DNA of 19,226 nt from CAZYVD01 sp964651045. Lineage in GTDB: Bacteria; Zhuqueibacterota; QNDG01; DSAB01. This document shows, one piece after another, positions 14,734-19,226 of this stretch. The translations under genes were made by a program, and so were the position numbers. The notes beneath the pieces were generated by a model that saw nothing but the letters and a program-made list of their open reading frames with translations, did no database searches and was not told the origin of the DNA. The stretch is taken from assembly GCA_964651045.1 (NCBI GenBank), contig CAZYVD010000056.1, positions 1 to 19,226 on the forward strand. The letters are read 5' to 3'. Positions within the stretch are counted from its first letter, which is position 1. The number at the start of each line of letters is the position of its first letter.

Positions 14734-17700
14734 CTATTCACTCATCAATTTTCCCCCAGAAGGAAGCACAGGTTTTTTTCGGAATATCCATCGTGAAATA
14801 GAATCTCGGTACTCCTTTGCCCTGTGTTCTAATCTGTTTATTCCATTTGCAAGATATCGAAGCAGTGCGGATGTGTGTGCAAGTCCTGCTTTGCATACCA
14901 GGTTCATCCACTCACCTGTTGCTGTTTCATCGGGTGCTTCTGTTATTATAGAAAAATAAGTAACCAGTGGTGATGATGTCCCTGATCCACCGCTCTTTCT
15001 TCCCTTCAGACTAGAATATACAAGAATACCTTTGTGGAAATGTTCTCTGAAGTTTTCATCATCCTGAATTTGATATTTTCTGTATCGTTTGTAGAGCCTG
15101 TCATTCAATCTCATCAACTCAGGAAAAGATGTGATTGAGGCAGCTATAGAGTCGAGTATGGCAAAAGATACTTTTTTTAATTCAGGATATTTTTTGTTTT
15201 CTATCCATGTGAAATAGGGTATATACCAGCCTCGTGGGAGCCAGTAGCTTCTCTGGTTTGTATAGCGATTGTTAACCCAGCCACTATATCCTGCAAAGTA
15301 TTGAACCCACTCGTGAGAAGGAATCCCATGAAGATCGACATAAATATCAGGAAGCCATGTTTCCTTGAGTCTTGTAATAATCCCTGCTTCTGGATACATT
15401 TTACTATTTCCAGTGTTTCCGGCTCTTATGTCTGCACTGAGTGCTCCGAATCTCCCTGCATGAAGCATGTGATCTTTATTTAATAGATACATTTCATAAG
15501 CTGTTTGAGCTCCATCAGGATTGGCAATGGGGTATAACACAAGGTTTACCTTCTTTAAGTAGTTTTTATAGACCGGATCTGTAGCGCATAACTCGGCAAG
15601 CCTCAGTATATGGCTTGTACTCGAGACTTCGTTTCCGTGTACTCTGCCTGTCAGAAGCAGTGTTGGCCTCAGCGCATTTAGTTTGGCCTGAGATAGATAT
15701 CTTGACTTTACTGGCGGAAGGATGTCTACAGCATAGACATTGTTTCCGAGGAGTGATGTGGCCATATAATAAACATTTATCTCCGGAAATGTATTGAGCA
15801 TAGAGAGTTTCTTCTCCACATCGTGAGGACTCATGGGCCTGTCCCACTGGATTATTCGTTCTCCCGAGTATTTATAATTTTCATCAATCAGTGTCGGATT
15901 ATCGGTATTTTTAGGATTCTTGCTCTGCGGCAAAGCTGCCAGATGATAAAATTCTGAGCTGTCTTCGAGAATGATCTTGAACAGGATCTGGCCAACCCGA
16001 TCATAGCTTAATCGATCTTCAAACAGTCCTGAATCGTGAAGATCTTTGAGAATGTTTACCATTCCTGTAAGTTTCCCAATAGAGATAAAGGTTTGATCTA
16101 TATGATTCTCTGATGCTCTCATCTTATACTCTTCATATCTGTCAATAGAATCTGTAGCTGTCACTTCGAACATGAGTCTGGAGATTCTCTCCTCACCAGG
16201 TCTGACCCATATTCCTGTTAATTTAGGATTTTGAATTTTTAAATTGTCCAGAGAATAGACTCTCTTAGTCCACTCGCCCTTCTTTTCTTTATATAAAAGA
16301 ACAAGCTCAGGCCTTGCCCTCTCTTTGCCAATTAGTTCTATTTTTACCTTTCCAGGCCCCATCTCTGATGATTTTATATATGGGAGGATGGATCCAGGCA
16401 GCCTCAGAGAGCCGACTCCATAGAAGCTGCCCACTACATGAAGGAGGGTCAATGTCTCAAAATATATGTCTTCATGAAGAGCTTCAGTGGAGGAAATTAT
16501 CTCTCTGTCTATTCCTATTGGATAATCGGGTTCGCTTAATGTAAGTTGGAGAGTGAACCTATCGAAATAGGGGGCATTGTTTGTAGAGAGTCTTCCTTCC
16601 TGTATATTCATCAAGTAATCGATAAACCTTTTGTAGGTCACGTTCTGGAGATGATCCCAGAATTTTTCAATATCGGTTTTAATTCGTTTGTCAATTAGAA
16701 TCTTACCATCGATTTCTGCTGATACCCATCCTGTAGTCACACGCACAGATTCATACTGGGGGAAAAGATTCAGTAAGGGACGGATCACATATTTGGGAGA
16801 GAAAGAGTCTTTAAATATTATCTCCCCTTTTTTATTCACTACCCTTACTCTATAGATCGGTCCTTTTTTAAAGGTTGGATGAAATGTGATAAGCGAGTCG
16901 GGAATGTTTAATTTCTTTGCCATGACCTCATCTATTGGATAGATGTCCTGCAGCCAGCGTATGTTGGATTTTATTGTCTGCCATTTTACCTCTTTTGAGT
17001 CCCGCAGGTTATAGTATGTTATCTTTATCTGACCGACAGGTTTGTCTACAATTTTCGGGAGCACATAGTCATGAAGCCAGCTGTATCCCTGCTTGTAAGC
17101 GCAGAGAACATTAACCTCTATTGATCCCTCAGGAACATTTTTTTTCGAGAGTTCTTTTTTTATCCGATCTTTGATCCTCTTTCTTATTTCTGGTGATTCG
17201 CTCAGAATCACTTCAATTTTGCCGTGAGATTGGTGTGTGATATTTGGCAGGATTTTGTCGTAAAAGTAGTTCCAGAATTCATTAACCTCCCATGGGATTT
17301 CAAACTCTTCATCAAAGATCTTTTTCCCTGTTCCAAATCCTGTTGGATAGGTTTTTACATCAATGGCTGCTTTTTTAAAAAAGCCTGCTGCAACATCTTT
17401 GATATATGAGTCCAGACCCACGAGAATTTTTCTTGCTGCAAGTTCAACATAGATCGAATCGATCTTCTCTTTTTTGATTCTGTTCAGCCACTCTTTGAGT
17501 TTATATATGCCACAAGCCACCTGGCCAGGTGCTTTTCTGATCTGGAAGAAATCCCTTACATCTCTTTCGATCTCTCTTAGATGAGGATTGCCCTTACCAT
17601 GGTTCCACAAATAAGGGAGTCTTTTTGAGACATATTCAGAGATTGCATCCAGCCCTTCCTGAGTGTTGGCACTGATAACGATCCCATTTTTTTTATTGAA

Positions 17701-18963
17701 TGATTGTGAAACAAATTGAATGAAGCCTTCATTTGAGCAGTCAGAAAACCAGATGAGCTTTTTGTCTTTTTTCAATCTGTTGATAAGATAGTGATTTCTG
17801 CCAAATAGGATCGCGAATCCAAACTTATCTGCTTGGCTTTCCTTGCCTGCAACTCTTGCCATTGGTATTCTTATTCCTGCAGATTCAAGACCAATTCGGG
17901 CAGCTATATTGACACCATTTTGATGGTTGTCATCTTCACCGATCGACAGATATGCTGGAATTTCATCGGGCAGCCGGTCTTTGTTTGTATCACGGAATAT
18001 TCCGTTTATTGTGTAGAACTGCCAAAGCGGAAAACTCAGCGATGGTGATGGTGAATGAGCTTTGGCTACTTTTATATTCCATGGATTTTTAGGCTTCAGA
18101 TAGGTTATCTGACTAGTGTCTGGTGAGACTATATTGATTGCTGTCTCACGGATACCATCAAATTCAAGATCCGAAATTTTTAGTGTTTTCTCATCGTTGC
18201 TATATTTATCATCTTCCCTGAAGCTTCTGATGGCATCGAGCATCTTATCTGTATTCCTGTATCTTATGGTCAGAAAGAGCCTGGAAATCCCTGGATTGTT
18301 TGCATCAACATTTACATAGTCGATAGATATCCCGTCGGGCGTTAATTTACGTTGCGTAAGAAACTCATAGAATCTCTTTCGTACATCGCTAAATCTTTTT
18401 CCCTTAACCTTCCAAAGATCGGGATATCTACCTGCAAGATAATTTGCTGCTGTAATCAAACCTGTATCGTCTGCTCCTCTTATAGAGATCAATCCATACT
18501 CGGGACAGATCTTTTGGCTGATAAATTGTATCCGCCCCTGTCCTGGTGCAAGGCTCGATATATCTATGAGGCTGGGGTCGATCAGATTCATTCCCAAGAA
18601 ACTCTTAATAGGAACTCCGATACATATAACAGGAGTATTGGTTCTGTAAGGAGGAACAGAACCTGTCTGAACAATATCGAGATTCATGGCAGATGTCTCA
18701 TATGCCAGTCGTGCAGCTATGTTTGCAGCACAAACAATATGGCTCTTTGAATGTTTCTCTGGGACAATTATTTTTACATTCAAAAAGTCTACAACAGAGT
18801 CTCCATTAGTATCCTGAAATATATAGCCTTTGTCAAATATCGTGCTCAGATCTTTAATTTGAAAAAGTGAATTATTATATTTTGATATAGCATATGAATT
18901 TTGAGACAAGATAACAGCTAAAATAGATATTATAATCACTCTAATAGAGTTTAGGCTTTTCAT
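14734..18963 (-). CDS. Large exported M14 zinc carboxypeptidase with duplicated N-terminal module
   Basis: 1409 residues from the ATG at 18963, which has GAGGAG (18971-18976, minus) 7 nt upstream. An in-frame TTG at 18981 lies before that site and is unlikely. Residues 1-25 are a signal peptide (to NSYA). Two related modules follow at about 42-206 and 321-476. Each has a DxNxDxxxD loop like calcium sites (DTNGDSVVD, DTNKDRLPD), then NIAAR, G-x-IQF-x-S and YPDLW/LPYLW. A mid-region of about 570 residues is unrecognised. The C-terminal M14 domain (about 1060-1390) has zinc ligands H1109 and E1112 in VHGNE, H1212 in DLHGIP, NPDG, and catalytic E1342 in ITEAPDE, so it should be active. An exported or surface protein or peptide-processing enzyme is likely; its substrate is unknown. 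Typical M14 domains are about 300 residues, so the front part is an unusual extension. Confidence 0.85.
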   Translation of the reverse strand: MKSLNSIRVIIISILAVILSQNSYAISKYNNSLFQIKDLSTIFDKGYIFQDTNGDSVVDFLNVKIIVPEKHSKSHIVCAANIAARLAYETSAMNLDIVQTGSVPPYRTNTPVICIGVPIKSFLGMNLIDPSLIDISSLAPGQGRIQFISQKICPEYGLISIRGADDTGLITAANYLAGRYPDLWKVKGKRFSDVRKRFYEFLTQRKLTPDGISIDYVNVDANNPGISRLFLTIRYRNTDKMLDAIRSFREDDKYSNDEKTLKISDLEFDGIRETAINIVSPDTSQITYLKPKNPWNIKVAKAHSPSPSLSFPLWQFYTINGIFRDTNKDRLPDEIPAYLSIGEDDNHQNGVNIAARIGLESAGIRIPMARVAGKESQADKFGFAILFGRNHYLINRLKKDKKLIWFSDCSNEGFIQFVSQSFNKKNGIVISANTQEGLDAISEYVSKRLPYLWNHGKGNPHLREIERDVRDFFQIRKAPGQVACGIYKLKEWLNRIKKEKIDSIYVELAARKILVGLDSYIKDVAAGFFKKAAIDVKTYPTGFGTGKKIFDEEFEIPWEVNEFWNYFYDKILPNITHQSHGKIEVILSESPEIRKRIKDRIKKELSKKNVPEGSIEVNVLCAYKQGYSWLHDYVLPKIVDKPVGQIKITYYNLRDSKEVKWQTIKSNIRWLQDIYPIDEVMAKKLNIPDSLITFHPTFKKGPIYRVRVVNKKGEIIFKDSFSPKYVIRPLLNLFPQYESVRVTTGWVSAEIDGKILIDKRIKTDIEKFWDHLQNVTYKRFIDYLMNIQEGRLSTNNAPYFDRFTLQLTLSEPDYPIGIDREIISSTEALHEDIYFETLTLLHVVGSFYGVGSLRLPGSILPYIKSSEMGPGKVKIELIGKERARPELVLLYKEKKGEWTKRVYSLDNLKIQNPKLTGIWVRPGEERISRLMFEVTATDSIDRYEEYKMRASENHIDQTFISIGKLTGMVNILKDLHDSGLFEDRLSYDRVGQILFKIILEDSSEFYHLAALPQSKNPKNTDNPTLIDENYKYSGERIIQWDRPMSPHDVEKKLSMLNTFPEINVYYMATSLLGNNVYAVDILPPVKSRYLSQAKLNALRPTLLLTGRVHGNEVSSTSHILRLAELCATDPVYKNYLKKVNLVLYPIANPDGAQTAYEMYLLNKDHMLHAGRFGALSADIRAGNTGNSKMYPEAGIITRLKETWLPDIYVDLHGIPSHEWVQYFAGYSGWVNNRYTNQRSYWLPRGWYIPYFTWIENKKYPELKKVSFAILDSIAASITSFPELMRLNDRLYKRYRKYQIQDDENFREHFHKGILVYSSLKGRKSGGSGTSSPLVTYFSIITEAPDETATGEWMNLVCKAGLAHTSALLRYLANGINRLEHRAKEYRDSISRWIFRKKPVLPSGGKLMSE

Positions 18964-18996
18964 ACTGGATCTCCTCTTCAAAGTATCGTATAGATA

Positions 18997-19024
18997 ATAT
19001 TATGATTTTGGATATAAAATGCAA
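18997..19024 (-). promoter_or_regulatory. Probable promoter of the M14 peptidase gene
   Basis: On the minus strand TTGCAT (19019-19024) and TAATAT (18997-19002) are 16 bp apart, giving a leader of about 27 nt that includes GAGGAG. The remaining bases to the window end are AT-rich with no gene seen; a short GGGTGACCC palindrome is at about 19177-19185. Confidence 0.45.
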
Positions 19025-19226
19025 ATCGAAAGTAATGTTGGTTAATTATATATAATAAGAAGTAAATGCAAATTTATTATTTAATTGAATCTAATTATAT
19101 TAGATATGAATGATATTAATACAAAGATATGAAGAGAAGGTAGGTGGAATTCATAAAAGAAAAGTTATTTTTCAGGGTGACCCCCAAAAATTTTGAATAA
19201 TGAGAGTTTAATCTTTGATAAATTAG

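Noticed and set aside
15566..15847. Alternative-frame reading on the minus strand with several Cys and His
   Set aside because: It lies wholly inside the M14 catalytic domain coding frame, with no start signals, so it is a shadow of that gene.
18964..18981. TTG start giving six extra residues to the M14 peptidase
   Set aside because: The GAGGAG site lies between the TTG and the ATG at 18963, at ideal distance for the ATG only.

Overview
The window looks like chromosomal DNA of a Gram-negative-type bacterium. It carries a lipoprotein, several exported proteins and a probable outer-membrane protein. Ribosome binding sites are mostly purine-rich (AGGAG type), promoters are sigma70-like, and base composition is AT-rich. 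The exported DUF4097 pair, the large M14 peptidase and the barrel-like protein would fit a lineage near the Bacteroidetes/FCB group or a related uncultured phylum. That placement is inference; no rRNA or marker gene is present.

Layout. Positions 3-203 hold the 3' end of a gene for a protein with a cadherin/Ig-like domain signature, ending in a strong palindrome. A promoter and two tandem lysine tRNAs (TTT and CTT anticodons) with a terminator occupy about 265-496. A cysM-like cysteine synthase follows (556-1464). Next come two tandem exported DUF4097 paralogues (1712-2674 and 2683-3594) built of exact 18-residue rungs, then a hairpin terminator, and right behind it a clean promoter and an exported M15 metallopeptidase (3726-4565). 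A bidirectional terminator separates this from a minus-strand lipoprotein (4730-5869).

The region from about 5.9 to 8.8 kb is a more AT-rich restriction-modification island on the minus strand. A DNA methyltransferase with an N-terminal helix-turn-helix (7034-8656) is translationally coupled to a TdeIII-like restriction endonuclease. The endonuclease frame is cut by one in-frame TGA (6429-6431), after which the same frame stays open for 54 more codons to a TAA at 6264. This is probably a recently disabled (or C-terminally trimmed) restriction gene beside an intact methyltransferase.

A minus-strand cluster at 8837-12002 encodes a NatA/NatB-type ABC exporter preceded by an unrecognised single-pass membrane protein with a coiled-coil tail. 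Divergent from it, a good promoter drives an aspartate/glutamate racemase-family gene (12262-12969, GTG start, no ribosome binding site), followed closely by a probable outer-membrane barrel protein (13007-14296). Between this and the convergent next gene lies a degenerate tandem repeat of about 200 bp with palindromes (about 14335-14720). The window ends with a very large exported M14 zinc carboxypeptidase (14734-18963, minus strand) that has two tandem copies of an unrecognised N-terminal module.

The best candidates for a closer look are the interrupted restriction endonuclease, the rung-repeat DUF4097 pair, the repeat block at 14.3-14.7 kb and the duplicated module of the M14 protein. I did not find a clearly new multi-gene system.
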